In this document: positions 46,548 through 55,986 of the stretch, piece by piece
How positions within the stretch are numbered: position 1 is the stretch's first letter
How the letters are laid out: each line of letters begins with the position of its first letter
DNA from: Myxococcus sp. RHSTA-1-4
Lineage (GTDB): Bacteria; Myxococcota; Myxococcia; Myxococcales; Myxococcaceae
Direction of reading: 5' to 3'
Assembly (NCBI RefSeq): GCF_020037125.1
Contig: NZ_JAIQDG010000013.1
Location: 184,044-248,043 of the forward strand
Length of the DNA stretch: 64,000 nt
Translations under genes and position numbers: made by a program
Notes under the pieces: model-generated
Told to the model about the DNA's origin: nothing
Databases searched by the model: none
The model's input: the letters and a program-made list of their open reading frames with translations, nothing else

Positions 46548-46630
46548 TCGTTGGAAGCGGGCTCCTTGAATGGTGGATCATTCTGTCCTGTGGCTACCCG
46601 CGAAGTCGGGTGAGGACTGGAGGATTTCCC

Positions 46631-47440
46631 GTGAGGCGTTCGCTGTGGGGGATGTTGCTGGCGGTGCCGCTGACGGCGCTGGGCCAGGGCAGGGAAGCGA
46701 AGGCCCCGGCACCCGCCGCGGCTGAGGTGGCGCGCCCCTCGACTCCGGGCGTCAACTGGGAGGGGCAGGTGCTCCGGGCGACCGGCGCGGGGGCTCCGGA
46801 CCTGAAGGCGGCCAACCCGGCGCAAGCGCGGCTGGGGGCGGAGCGGGCCGCGAAGATGGACGCGTTCCGCAATCTCCTCGAACAGGCCAGGGGCCTCCAG
46901 CTCAGCGCGGGCCGCACCGTGGCGGACGAGATGGCGCGCGACGAGATCCGTGGCCGCGTGGAGGGCGCCATCCGCGGCTACAAGGTCGTGGCCAAGCGTT
47001 ACTTTTCGGACAGCGGCGTGGAGGTGGACGTGGAGGTGCCGCTGGCGGCCATCACCGCCTCGCTGGTGACTCCCGCGCCGGACGCGGCCATCCCCCTCAA
47101 CTCCGAAGGTGTGAAGAAGTACACGGGCCTCGTGGTGGACGCGCGTGGCCTGGGTGTGAAGCCGGTGCTGGCGCCCCGGCTGCTGGACGGCGCGGGCAAG
47201 GCGCTCTACGGCGCGGCGGCGCTCTCCGACGAGAGCCGCGCGGCCACCGGCGTGGCGGCCTGGTTCGACAGCCTGGAGGCGGCGAAGAAGGCCTCGCTGG
47301 TGGGCGAGAAGCCGCTGGTGGTGAAGGCCACGGGGTTGAAGGGCTCGGACCTGGTGCTCGCCTCGGACGACGCGAAGGCGCTGGCCGAGATCAACACGCG
47401 CTTCCTGGCCGAGGGCCGGGTCGTCATCGTCACCCAGTAG
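46631..47440 (+). CDS. LPP20-family exported protein
   Basis: GTG 46631 follows GGAGG at 46619-46623, giving 269 residues with a signal peptide (about 1-20, LGQG). The LPP20 domain is visible: VNWEGQVLRATGAGAP, then AQARLGAERAAKMDAFRNLL and GVEVDVEVPLAAI. LPP20 proteins are surface or envelope lipoproteins linked to flagella in some groups; here no lipobox is clear. The second half may be a further small beta domain. It leads a chain of short genes coupled by TGATG junctions. Confidence 0.75.
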   Translation: MRRSLWGMLLAVPLTALGQGREAKAPAPAAAEVARPSTPGVNWEGQVLRATGAGAPDLKAANPAQARLGAERAAKMDAFRNLLEQARGLQLSAGRTVADEMARDEIRGRVEGAIRGYKVVAKRYFSDSGVEVDVEVPLAAITASLVTPAPDAAIPLNSEGVKKYTGLVVDARGLGVKPVLAPRLLDGAGKALYGAAALSDESRAATGVAAWFDSLEAAKKASLVGEKPLVVKATGLKGSDLVLASDDAKALAEINTRFLAEGRVVIVTQ

Positions 47441-47460
47441 CCCGCCTCGAGGCACGGCGA

Positions 47461-47571
47461 ATGTCCCTGATCCAGAAGAAGCTCGCGGAGGCGCTCGGCT
47501 GCAAGGCCCCCACCAAGGCCAGCGCGACGGGTGTGACGAGCAACACCGTCGAGCTGACGCTGGCCCGCTGA
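47461..47571 (+). CDS. Small ORF, 36 residues
   Basis: An ATG at 47461 with GAGG 8 bases upstream opens a 36-residue frame (begins MSLIQKKLAEAL) that ends in TGATG overlapping the PEGA gene. The spacing of 20 bases after the LPP20 stop and the overlap support translation. No family is recognised, and the protein is a short amphipathic helix with a Thr/Ser tail. Confidence 0.5.
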   Translation: MSLIQKKLAEALGCKAPTKASATGVTSNTVELTLAR

Positions 47572-47933
47572 TGCGCGGTGCGTGGCTGGCAGTGGCGGTG
47601 GCGGCGTCCGGGTGTGCGGGACGCGAGCGCGAGCCGGAGTCCGTGGCGAAGGCGCGCGAGCTGATGGCGGGCGCCGGCAAGCCGAGCGGGGACCTGGCGC
47701 TGCGCTGCGAGCCGGAGGACGCGGAGGTGTACCTGGACGGAGTCCTCCAGGGGCTGTGCAGCGACTTCACGGGCTCTCCGAAGGGGTTGAGCGTGGGCGT
47801 GGGGCTGCACCACATCGAGGTGAAGAAGCGGGGCTTCTGGCCGTACACGACGTATTACGAGCCCAGCGGGGCCCGGGCGAGGCTGACCATCCAGCTCCGG
47901 TCCGCGGTGGCCCCTGGCGGAGGTGCTCCGTGA
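47571..47933 (+). CDS. PEGA-domain lipoprotein
   Basis: This encodes 120 residues with lipobox ASGC (Cys near 15). A PEGA-type domain (about 40-110) has ALRCEPEDAEVYLDGVLQG and a repeating beta pattern to ARLTIQLRS. PEGA domains are surface-layer-like beta structures in envelope proteins. It overlaps its neighbours at both ends by TGATG junctions. Confidence 0.78.
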   Translation: MRGAWLAVAVAASGCAGREREPESVAKARELMAGAGKPSGDLALRCEPEDAEVYLDGVLQGLCSDFTGSPKGLSVGVGLHHIEVKKRGFWPYTTYYEPSGARARLTIQLRSAVAPGGGAP

Positions 47934-48034
47934 TGCGACGGGACAGGGGATGCCCGCGTCAGGTGGACCCGAAGCGGCGCGACGACGAGTTCGGCGCTTT
48001 CGTGAAGCGCAATCAAGGCTTGAAGAAGCCGTAG
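47933..48034 (+). CDS. Small basic ORF, 33 residues
   Basis: ATG 47933 overlaps the PEGA stop (TGATG) and has GGAGGT at 47919-47924, a good site with 8-base spacing. The 33-residue product is basic and charged (begins MRRDRGCPRQ, ends NQGLKKP). No family is recognised. The strong start signal makes expression plausible. Confidence 0.5.
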   Translation: MRRDRGCPRQVDPKRRDDEFGAFVKRNQGLKKP

Positions 48035-48100
48035 CCCGGTCCAGACCCGGAAGAGGAGAACGCCATCCGACGCCGTAAGAAAGCCACTGCCCGCCCCGCC

Positions 48101-49342
48101 GTGACACCCGCCGCCGGGCCTTCCGCCCCATCCGCTCCCGTGCTTCACGCCGTGGCGGCACCAACGGCGACCGCCGCCCCGAAGACGGCCGGGCAACCGA
48201 GCGCTCCAGTCGTGGGGCGCGTCGCCACCGGGCAGCTCATGCCGGAGGCCGGACTGACGGAGGGGGAGGCGAGGAAGATAGACCTGTGGTGGTCCGCGGC
48301 GATGGTGGGCTCGCTGGCGCTGGTGTTCGCGCTGCTCTCCGTGTTCGGAGGGGTGGCGGTGCCGGTGCTGCTGGCGCTGGCGGGGGCCTACATCTTCAAC
48401 CCGACGGTGACGGCGCTGGAGGAGCGCGGGCTGAACCGGACGTGGGGGACGACCCTCGTCTTCGTGGCCGGCACGCTGCTGCTGGCGGGGGCGGTGCTGT
48501 ACCTCATCCCGGTGTTCCGCGAGGAGGCGGCGAAGCTGCCGGACTTCTTCCGCCGGGCGAGCAGCGAGGTGGTGCCACGGGTGGAGAAGCTGCTGGGCCG
48601 CTCGCTGCCGGACCTGGTGCGGCAGCGCGCCGCCGAGCTGGGCCAGCAGGCGTCGGAGCTGGTGCAGAGCGCGGGCCCAGCGGCGGCGCGCATCCTGGCG
48701 AGCTTCGCGGGCAACACGGCCCGGTTCGTGGTCACACTGCTGGGGCTCGCGGTGGTGCCGGTGCTGGCCTTCTTCTTCCTGCAGGACTACCCGCGGCTGG
48801 TGGGCATCGTGAAGGACCTGCTGCCCCGGCGCTCGGTGGCGCTGGTCAGCCGGCGCTTCGCGGAGGTGGACGAGGTGCTGTCCGCCTTCGTGCGCGGGCA
48901 GCTCATCGTGGGCGCGGTGCTGTCGGTCATCTACGCGGCGGGCCTGTCGATGGGGCGCATCGACATGGCCATCGTCATCGGCGTGATTGCCGGGTTCGGC
49001 AACATGGTGCCGTACCTGGGCACGGGCGTGGGCATCCTGCTGTCGCTGGTGGGGCTGATGCTGTCGTGGCAGGGGCCGTGGCAGATCGCGGTGGTGGCGG
49101 GCACCTTCGTCATCGGGCAGATGCTGGAGGGGTTCGTCATCACCCCGCGCATCGTCGGAGAGAAGGTGGGGCTGGCGCCGGTGGCGGTCATCATCGCCAT
49201 CCTCGCGTTCGGCGAGCTGTTCGGCTTCGTGGGCATCCTCCTGGCGGTGCCGGTGGCGGCCATCCTCAAGGTGGTGCTGCGCGTGGTGGCGCAGCGCTAC
49301 CGGCGCACGTCGGCGTACACGGGAGAGGCTGACTCGCCGTGA
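48101..49342 (+). CDS. AI-2E family transporter
   Basis: GTG 48101 gives 413 residues, but no ribosome-binding site precedes it; GAGGAG at 48053-48058 instead fits an ATC start at 48065 in the same frame (see findings). A Pro/Ala-rich N-tail leads to about eight membrane helices. The conserved central region with FFFLQDYPRLVGIVKDLLPR and the FVITPRIVGEKVGL segment are typical of the AI-2E/TqsA-like exporter family. Members export autoinducer-2 or other small molecules. The stop overlaps the next gene start in GTGA. Confidence 0.85.
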   Translation: MTPAAGPSAPSAPVLHAVAAPTATAAPKTAGQPSAPVVGRVATGQLMPEAGLTEGEARKIDLWWSAAMVGSLALVFALLSVFGGVAVPVLLALAGAYIFNPTVTALEERGLNRTWGTTLVFVAGTLLLAGAVLYLIPVFREEAAKLPDFFRRASSEVVPRVEKLLGRSLPDLVRQRAAELGQQASELVQSAGPAAARILASFAGNTARFVVTLLGLAVVPVLAFFFLQDYPRLVGIVKDLLPRRSVALVSRRFAEVDEVLSAFVRGQLIVGAVLSVIYAAGLSMGRIDMAIVIGVIAGFGNMVPYLGTGVGILLSLVGLMLSWQGPWQIAVVAGTFVIGQMLEGFVITPRIVGEKVGLAPVAVIIAILAFGELFGFVGILLAVPVAAILKVVLRVVAQRYRRTSAYTGEADSP

Positions 49343-50301
49343 CGGCCGTGGCCGTATTGCTGGCGGCGTTGCTGGCCCAGGCGCCGTCCGGGCCGGGGCC
49401 CGAGGGACTGACGCTCCCGGGCTACCGGCTCCACCTGGTGGTGGACGAGTCGGTGGACGCGGACACGCTGCGCGCCCTGGCTGGTGGCGGCACGGTGCTG
49501 TGGCTGCGCACGCGCTCCAACATGCTGCGCGACTCCACGGTGGAGGCGGTGGCGCTCTTCCCGGAGGCGTATGTGCTGTTCCGCCCGCCGCTGCTGGAGG
49601 CTCACGCGGAGCAGCTCCGCCGGGCGCCCCGGGCCGGGGCATGGGTGGACGCGGGGACGTTGGGGAAGGGCGCTGGCTGGCACCACCGGCTGGGGCCGCG
49701 CCCGGTGGCCGTGGACGTGCGAGGCCCGCTGGATGCGGAGGTGGCCCGGAGGGTGGCCGCGCTCCGCCCCGCCCGGGTGACCTGGATGCCGGGTGAAACG
49801 GACGCGACGCTGGCGGGGTGGGGCGAGCTGGCGCAGTTGCCCGGCGCGAAGGTGCTCGTCCTGGCCGGGGCGCCGGGAACTCGGAGCGAGGGCGCGTTCC
49901 CTGCCGAGGGAGCCGGGAGCACCGGGCAGCCTGGGGCCTCTCGGCTGGCGGCCCGCGAGGAGGGCGCGCTCTCAGCCGGGGACGCCACCACGACCGAAGC
50001 CCCCCTCACCGCGCGGGCCTGCCCCGAGGAAGTCCTGCCCGTCCCCCTGCGAGCCGCCCGAACCCGGGTAACCGTGCGGGTCAACGCGGGCACCCCGGTG
50101 GACGGGCCTCCCTGCGGAATGGGGAGGCGGGTCCGGGTGTCGGGGCCTCCGGACGACGCGGCGCTGGTGGCGCTGTTCAGCCGGGTGCCGGACGTCGAGC
50201 TGGAGCTGGAGGTGGGCGCGGGCCCGGCGGCGCTGGCGAACGCGCGCCGGTGGGTGGAGCGGCTGGAGGCGGCGGTGCGAGGCAACGGGAGCAGGCAGTG
50301 A
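49339..50301 (+). CDS. Exported protein of unknown function
   Basis: GTG 49339 overlaps the upstream stop by 4 bases (GTGA) and the 320-residue frame ends in the same way with the glycosylase gene. A signal peptide (about 1-14, AQA) is followed by an alpha/beta region with VDVRGPLDAEVARRVAAL and a Gly/Ala-rich linker, then a beta-rich end. I do not recognise the family. Its middle position in a coupled three-gene chain suggests co-expression, not an obvious shared function. Confidence 0.6.
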   Translation: MTAVAVLLAALLAQAPSGPGPEGLTLPGYRLHLVVDESVDADTLRALAGGGTVLWLRTRSNMLRDSTVEAVALFPEAYVLFRPPLLEAHAEQLRRAPRAGAWVDAGTLGKGAGWHHRLGPRPVAVDVRGPLDAEVARRVAALRPARVTWMPGETDATLAGWGELAQLPGAKVLVLAGAPGTRSEGAFPAEGAGSTGQPGASRLAAREEGALSAGDATTTEAPLTARACPEEVLPVPLRAARTRVTVRVNAGTPVDGPPCGMGRRVRVSGPPDDAALVALFSRVPDVELELEVGAGPAALANARRWVERLEAAVRGNGSRQ

Positions 50302-50987
50302 CGACGAAGCTGGAGAAGCTGCACAAGGAGATCGTGGCGTGCCGGGCCTGCCCGCGGCTGGTGGAGTGGCGCGAGGAGGTGGCGCGTGTGAAGCGCCGGG
50401 CCTACCGCGACTGGAACTACTGGGGCCGGCCGGTGCCGGGCTTCGGGGACCCCGGGGCGCGGCTCATCATCGTGGGGCTGGCGCCGGCGGCCCACGGGGC
50501 CAACCGGACGGGGAGGATGTTCACGGGAGACCGCTCCGGGGACTTCCTGTTCGCCGGCCTGCACCGCGCCGGCTTCGCCAACCAGCCGCACAGCGAGCAC
50601 CGCGAGGACGGGCTCACCCTGAAGGACGCCTTCATCGTGGCCGCGGCCCGCTGCGCCCCGCCGGACAACAAGCCGCTGCCCGAGGAGCTGGCCCGGTGCG
50701 CCCCCTTCCTGGACCGGGAGATGGCCCTGCTGCCCGGCCGGGTGCTGCTCGCGCTGGGGGCCATCGGCTGGAACGCCGCGCTCGCCTCGCTGGAGCGCTC
50801 CGGAGTGGAGCTGTCCTCCCCCCGGCCCGCCTTTGGCCACGGAGCCGAGGTGCGCCTGCCGGGCGGGCGGACGCTCATGGGCTGCTACCACGTCAGCCAG
50901 CAGAACACGCAGACGGGCCGCCTCACCCCGGCCATGTTCGACGCGGTGATGGCGCGGGTCCGCGTGTTGCTGGATGGGAAGAGGTGA
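50298..50987 (+). CDS. Uracil-DNA glycosylase, family 5 (UdgB-like)
   Basis: GTG 50298 overlaps the upstream stop by 4 bases. The 229-residue protein has an N-terminal CRACPRLVEW (CxxC, C15 and C18) and two more Cys later (ARCAPPD and ARCAPFL) that fit a [4Fe-4S] cluster. The active-site motif GLAPAAHGANRTG and the later CYHVSQQNTQTG match family 5 uracil-DNA glycosylases (UdgB). It excises uracil and possibly hypoxanthine from DNA in the cytoplasm, starting base-excision repair. Confidence 0.88.
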   Translation: MTTKLEKLHKEIVACRACPRLVEWREEVARVKRRAYRDWNYWGRPVPGFGDPGARLIIVGLAPAAHGANRTGRMFTGDRSGDFLFAGLHRAGFANQPHSEHREDGLTLKDAFIVAAARCAPPDNKPLPEELARCAPFLDREMALLPGRVLLALGAIGWNAALASLERSGVELSSPRPAFGHGAEVRLPGGRTLMGCYHVSQQNTQTGRLTPAMFDAVMARVRVLLDGKR

Positions 50988-51006
50988 GGGGGCCCGACGT
51001 GTTTCC

Positions 51007-51036
51007 TTGACAGCCGCGGGAGCCCGCTGCTATTCC
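51007..51036 (+). promoter_or_regulatory. Promoter of tRNA-Val (TTGACA-N18-TATTCC)
   Basis: A consensus -35 TTGACA (51007-51012) with an 18-base spacer and a weaker -10 TATTCC (51031-51036) lies 22 bases before the tRNA. A small GCGGG/CCCGC dyad sits inside the spacer. Confidence 0.6.
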
Positions 51037-51057
51037 CGCCCGCACTTCAGCAGCAAC

Positions 51058-51129
<72 letters not shown>

Positions 51130-51148
51130 ACAGTTCGAAGATTCATCC

Positions 51149-51192
51149 AGCGGGCGGCATGGCTTCTCAAGAGCCTGCCGCCCGCTGTTTTT
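51149..51192 (+). terminator. Intrinsic terminator between tRNA-Val and thrS
   Basis: An 11-bp perfect stem (AGCGGGCGGCA / TGCCGCCCGCT) is followed by TGTTTTT. It ends only 12 bases before the thrS start, so it ends the tRNA transcript or acts as a thrS attenuator. Confidence 0.85.
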
Positions 51193-51204
51193 CCGAGGTC
51201 TCGC

Positions 51205-53133
51205 ATGTCCGACATGATCACGGTGACGCTCCCCGACGGAAGCCAGAAGCAGACCGCCCGGGGGACCACCATCGCGGACTTCGTGCGTGAGAGCATCGGG
51301 GCGGGCCTGGCCAAGGCCGCCCTCTTCGCCCGGGTGAATGGCCAGGACATGGACCTGGCCCGGAAGCTGGAAGAGGACGCGAAGCTCCAGATCTTCACGC
51401 CGAAGAGCCCCGAAGCCCTGGAGCTCATCCGTCACGACGCCGCCCACGTGGTGGCCAGCGCCGTGCAGCGCCTCTTCCCCGGCACGCAGGTGACCATCGG
51501 TCCCGCGACGGAGGAGGGCTTCTACTACGACTTCTTCCGCGAGAAGCCCTTCACCCCCGAGGACCTGGAGAAGATCGAGGCCGAGGCCAACGCCGAGCTG
51601 AAGCGCGACCTGGCCTTCGTCCGCACGGAAATCTCCATGGACGAGGCCGTGCGCCTCTTCGAGGAGAAGGGCGAGAAGTTCAAGGTGGAGATCGTCAAGG
51701 ACATCGCCGCCAAGGGCGCCAAGACGCTCACCCTCTACTCGCACGGTGACTGGGTGGACTTCTGCCTGGGGCCCCACGCCCCGAGCACCGGGAAGATCGG
51801 CGTCATCAAGATCCTCTCGTCCAGCGGCGCGTACTGGCGCGGCGACCACCGCAACCCCATGCTCCAGCGCGTCTACGGCACGGCCTTCTTCGACAAGAAG
51901 GCCCTGCAGGAGTACCTGACGCGCATCGAGGAGGCGAAGAAGCGCGACCACCGCAAGCTGGGCAAGGAGCTGGACCTCTTCCACTTCCACCAGTACGCGC
52001 CGGGCGCCGCCTTCTGGACGGCCAAGGGCACCGCGCTCTACCAGACGCTCTCCAACTGGATGCGCGAGCTCACGGCCGAGGACGGCTACGTGGAGATCAA
52101 GACGCCCCTGATGTTCAACAAGGGGCTGTGGGAGACCAGCGGACACTGGGGCAAGTACAAGGAGAACATGTTCCTCGTGCTGGACAACGAGTCCGGCGAG
52201 CATGACTTCTCCCTCAAGCCGATGAACTGCCCGTCGCACCACCTGTTCTACGGCTTCAAGAAGCACAGCTACCGGGACTTGCCGCTGCGCTTCCACACGC
52301 AGGACGTGCTGCACCGCAACGAGGCGGCGGGTTCGCTCGGCGGCCTCACGCGCGTGCGCCAGTTCGCCCAGGACGACGCGCACATCTACTGCATGGAGAG
52401 CCAGATCACCGACGAGGTGCGGCGCTTCGTGAAGCTGCTGGACCGCGTCTACAAGGCGGTGGGCCTCACCTATGCGGTGAAGCTGTCCACCCGCCCCGAG
52501 CAGCGCCTGGGCGATGACTCCCTGTGGGACCGCGCCGAGGGCGGACTCAAGGCGGCGCTCGAGTCGCTGGGCCTCCAGTACGAGCTGGCCCCGGGTGACG
52601 GTGCCTTCTACGGCCCGAAGATCGACTTCGCGGTGTCGGACAGCATCGGCCGCCGCTGGCAGCTCGGCACCATGCAGCTGGACTACCTGGCCCCGGAGCG
52701 CTTCGACCTGACGTACGTGGGCGAGGACAACGCCGAGCACCGCCCCGTGGTGCTCCACCGCGCCATCTTCGGCTCCTTCGAGCGCTTCACCGCCATCCTC
52801 ATCGAGCACTTCGCCGGCGCCTTCCCGGCGTGGCTGGCCCCGGTGCAGGCGACGCTCGTCACCGTGGCGGACCGTCAGCTCGACTACGCCCGGAAGGTGC
52901 GGGACGACCTGCGCGCCAGGGGCTACCGGGTGGAGCTGGACGAGCGCGGCATGACGCTCAACGCCAAGATTCGCGAGGCCCAGATCCAGAAGGTGCCCTT
53001 CACCCTGGTGGTGGGCGACAACGAGGTCGAGGCGGGGGCCGTGGCGCCCCGCCGGTACGGCGGCGAGGACCTGAAGACCATGAAGCTGGCGGACTTCGAG
53101 GCCCTCCTGGCGAAGGAGGCCGCCCTGCCGTGA
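51205..53133 (+). CDS. thrS: Threonyl-tRNA synthetase
   Basis: ATG 51205 gives 642 residues; a second ATG at 51214 is possible. Domains in order: TGS (about 1-65), editing domain with [11 protein letters not shown] and the paired CLGPHAP, class II catalytic core (MNCPSHH, motif 2 [18 protein letters not shown]) and anticodon-binding C-terminus (about 540-640). It charges tRNA-Thr and hydrolyses mischarged Ser-tRNA. The terminator at 51149-51192 lies 12 bases before the ATG, leaving little room for an ordinary promoter, so its expression may depend on read-through. Confidence 0.96.
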   Translation: MSDMITVTLPDGSQKQTARGTTIADFVRESIGAGLAKAALFARVNGQDMDLARKLEEDAKLQIFTPKSPEALELIRHDAAHVVASAVQRLFPGTQVTIGPATEEGFYYDFFREKPFTPEDLEKIEAEANAELKRDLAFVRTEISMDEAVRLFEEKGEKFKVEIVKDIAAKGAKTLTLYSHGDWVDFCLGPHAPSTGKIGVIKILSSSGAYWRGDHRNPMLQRVYGTAFFDKKALQEYLTRIEEAKKRDHRKLGKELDLFHFHQYAPGAAFWTAKGTALYQTLSNWMRELTAEDGYVEIKTPLMFNKGLWETSGHWGKYKENMFLVLDNESGEHDFSLKPMNCPSHHLFYGFKKHSYRDLPLRFHTQDVLHRNEAAGSLGGLTRVRQFAQDDAHIYCMESQITDEVRRFVKLLDRVYKAVGLTYAVKLSTRPEQRLGDDSLWDRAEGGLKAALESLGLQYELAPGDGAFYGPKIDFAVSDSIGRRWQLGTMQLDYLAPERFDLTYVGEDNAEHRPVVLHRAIFGSFERFTAILIEHFAGAFPAWLAPVQATLVTVADRQLDYARKVRDDLRARGYRVELDERGMTLNAKIREAQIQKVPFTLVVGDNEVEAGAVAPRRYGGEDLKTMKLADFEALLAKEAALP

Positions 53134-53172
53134 GCGGGAGGTCAGACCCGGCCGGTGCGTGCCGGTGGGGTC

Positions 53173-53200
53173 TTGACTCTGGGTCGCACCTGGATATGGT
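53173..53200 (+). promoter_or_regulatory. Probable infC promoter
   Basis: TTGACT (53173-53178), a 16-base spacer and TATGGT (53195-53200) make a sigma-A-like promoter 25 bases before the infC start. A small AGACCC/GGGTCT dyad just upstream (53144-53174) may end the thrS transcript. Confidence 0.5.
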
Positions 53201-53224
53201 GCCGGCCCTTCGGAGGATTCTCCT

Positions 53225-53950
<726 letters not shown>

Positions 53951-54040
53951 TGGTACAGGCTGTCGGCTCTTACCGCGGCCCCGATTGACAACGCCCGAGG
54001 CAGCGGAGCTGACGGCACTGAGTGAGGAAGGATCAGGACG

Positions 54041-54247
54041 ATGCCGAAGTTGAAGACCCGCAGTGGTGCGAAGAAGCGGTTCCAGGTGAAGAAGAGCGGC
54101 CAGGTCAAGCACGGCAAGGCCTACGGCAAGCACCTCTTCACCCACGCCAAGACGCCGAAGCAGAAGCGCGGCAACCGCGGCACCAGCCATCTCCGCGACA
54201 TGGACGCGAAGAAGGTCATCAAGGAGATGTTCCCCTACGGGGCGTGA
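54041..54247 (+). CDS. rpmI: Ribosomal protein bL35
   Basis: This encodes 68 residues, basic throughout (MPKLKTRSGAKKRF start, then FTHAKTPKQKRG), the standard bL35 length and pattern. AAGGA precedes the start. It sits in the conserved infC-rpmI-rplT order. Confidence 0.96.
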   Translation: MPKLKTRSGAKKRFQVKKSGQVKHGKAYGKHLFTHAKTPKQKRGNRGTSHLRDMDAKKVIKEMFPYGA

Positions 54248-54342
54248 AGAGTCTGAAGTACGCGGTTCGCGTGGCCTCGTCGGAGCGGCGGTACGCCGGT
54301 GCCGGGGGGCTCTAAACTACGCAGTCTGGAAGTGAGTGTGTC

Positions 54343-54690
54343 ATGCGCGTCAAGAAGGGTTTCAAGGCTCGTCGCCGTCGTAATCGGATTCTGAAGCTGG
54401 CCAAGGGCTACCGTGGCCGTCGCAAGAACTGCTACAAGCGCGCCAACCAGGCGGTTGAGCGGGCGCTGGACTACGCCAGCCGCGACCGCATGCAGCGCAA
54501 GCGGGACTTCCGCCGGCTGTGGATCGTCCGCATCAACGCGGCGGCTCGCACCGTGGGCCTGTCCTACTCGAAGCTGATCGCCGGCCTGTCCAAGGCGGGC
54601 ATCAACCTGAACCGCAAGGTTCTGTCGGACATCGCCATCGCGGACCCCTCGGGCTTCGCGGCCGTCGCCAACAGCGTGAAGGCGGCCTGA
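54343..54690 (+). CDS. rplT: Ribosomal protein bL20
   Basis: This encodes 115 residues, a typical bL20 with a basic N-terminus ([17 protein letters not shown]) and the central [20 protein letters not shown]. It assembles the large subunit early and represses its own operon in other bacteria. The 95-base gap after rpmI shows no clear L20 target by eye. Confidence 0.97.
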   Translation: MRVKKGFKARRRRNRILKLAKGYRGRRKNCYKRANQAVERALDYASRDRMQRKRDFRRLWIVRINAAARTVGLSYSKLIAGLSKAGINLNRKVLSDIAIADPSGFAAVANSVKAA

Positions 54691-54722
54691 GACACGCCGG
54701 CCCGGCAGGGCTGGCGACAAGA

Positions 54723-54803
54723 CGGGTGGGGCGGTGGCTTCGAGCCGGCCGCCCCGTCCGGGTGAGTGAACGGGCTGCCTCTCCGGGGCGGCCCTTTCTT
54801 TTT
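54723..54803 (+). promoter_or_regulatory. Attenuator-like leader with alternative hairpins before pheS
   Basis: Segment 1 (GGGGCGG, 54728-54734) pairs with segment 2 (CCGCCCC, 54749-54755). Segment 2 can also pair with segment 4 (GGGGCGG, 54785-54791), extending to 9 bp. Segments 772-779 and 787-794 form a terminator stem followed by TTTCTTTTT. The 2:4 pairing and the terminator stem exclude each other, the hallmark of attenuation. No phenylalanine-rich leader peptide precedes it. Confidence 0.6.
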
Positions 54804-54850
54804 GCCCCGAGCCCAAGGGCACACGGGGCCTGGAACGGAGGCGGAAGTCC

Positions 54851-55900
54851 ATGCGGGATCGGTTGCTGGCACTGGCGGAGGCGGCGCGGCGGGAGATCGG
54901 CGTCGCGTCGGAGCTGCCCGTGGTGGAGGCGCTTCGGGTCCGCTACCTGGGCAAGAAGGGCGAGCTGTCCGGCGTGCTGGGCGGCATGGGCAAGCTGCCC
55001 CCCGAGGAGCGGCGGGCGCTGGGCGAGGTGGCCAACACCGTCAAGGCGGAGCTGGAGAAGCTGCTCGCCGAGGCGGTGAAGCGCGCGGAGGACGCGGCGC
55101 TGGAGGCCCAGCTCAAGGGGCCCGGGCTGGACGTGACGCTGCCGGGGCGGACGGTGCGGCCGGGCAGCCGGCACCCGGTGTCGCGGACCATGGAGGACAT
55201 CGTCCGCACGTTCTCCCGGCTCGGCTTCGACGTGGCCAGCGGCCCGGAAATCGAGCTGGACTACTTCAACTTCGAGGCGCTGAACCTGCCGAAGGACCAC
55301 CCCGCGCGGGACATGCAGGACACGTTCTACGTGGACGACGCCTCGCTGGGCCACGCGCGCAAGGCGGACAGCCCGGTGCTGCTGCGCACGCACACCTCGC
55401 CGGTGCAGGTGCGGTACATGCTCAACCGCAAGCCGCCCATCCGCGCGGTGATGCCGGGGCGCGTGTACCGGCGCGACTCGGACATCACCCACACGCCCAT
55501 GTTCCACCAGGTGGAGGGCCTGCTGGTGGACCGGGACGTGACGTTCGCCGAGCTGAAGGGCACGCTGGACGCGTTCGTGAAGGCCTTCTTCGGCTCGGCC
55601 ACGCGCACGCGCTTCCGCCCGTCCTTCTTCCCCTTCACCGAGCCCTCCGCGGAGGTGGACATCTCCTGCACCTCGTGCGGCGGGAAGGGCTGCCGGGTGT
55701 GCAAGCAGACGGGGTGGCTGGAGGTGCTGGGCAGCGGCATGGTGCACCCCAACGTCTTCACCGCGGCGGGTTATGACCCGAGCGAGGTGACGGGCTACGC
55801 GTTCGGCATGGGCGTGGAGCGCATCGCCATGCTGCGCTACCGCATCGACGACCTGCGGATGATGTTCGAGAACGACGCGCGCTTCCTCGAGCAGTTCTGA
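54851..55900 (+). CDS. pheS: Phenylalanyl-tRNA synthetase alpha subunit
   Basis: ATG 54851 follows GGAGG, giving 349 residues. A coiled-coil N-terminus is followed by the class II core: [12 protein letters not shown], motif 2 [19 protein letters not shown], and the end [14 protein letters not shown] of motif 3. The size and pattern are typical. It forms the catalytic half of the (alpha-beta)2 enzyme with PheT, 86 bases downstream. It is preceded by an attenuator-like leader. Confidence 0.97.
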   Translation: MRDRLLALAEAARREIGVASELPVVEALRVRYLGKKGELSGVLGGMGKLPPEERRALGEVANTVKAELEKLLAEAVKRAEDAALEAQLKGPGLDVTLPGRTVRPGSRHPVSRTMEDIVRTFSRLGFDVASGPEIELDYFNFEALNLPKDHPARDMQDTFYVDDASLGHARKADSPVLLRTHTSPVQVRYMLNRKPPIRAVMPGRVYRRDSDITHTPMFHQVEGLLVDRDVTFAELKGTLDAFVKAFFGSATRTRFRPSFFPFTEPSAEVDISCTSCGGKGCRVCKQTGWLEVLGSGMVHPNVFTAAGYDPSEVTGYAFGMGVERIAMLRYRIDDLRMMFENDARFLEQF

Positions 55901-55986
55901 GTCCCGTGGGGGCCGCGGCCCCGCCTCGGAGCGAGGCGGGGAGGCCGGGCCTCCGAGTTCCAGCCGTTGGGCAAGAGGGTGGACCT

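Noticed and set aside
53985..54013. TTGACA before rpmI as a promoter
   Set aside because: No acceptable -10 at 16-18 bases; read-through from infC is simpler.
54762..54860. A leader peptide with Phe codons (PFLF) before pheS
   Set aside because: The Phe codons fall in the terminator T tract itself, too late to control the hairpin choice, and no ribosome-binding site is clear.
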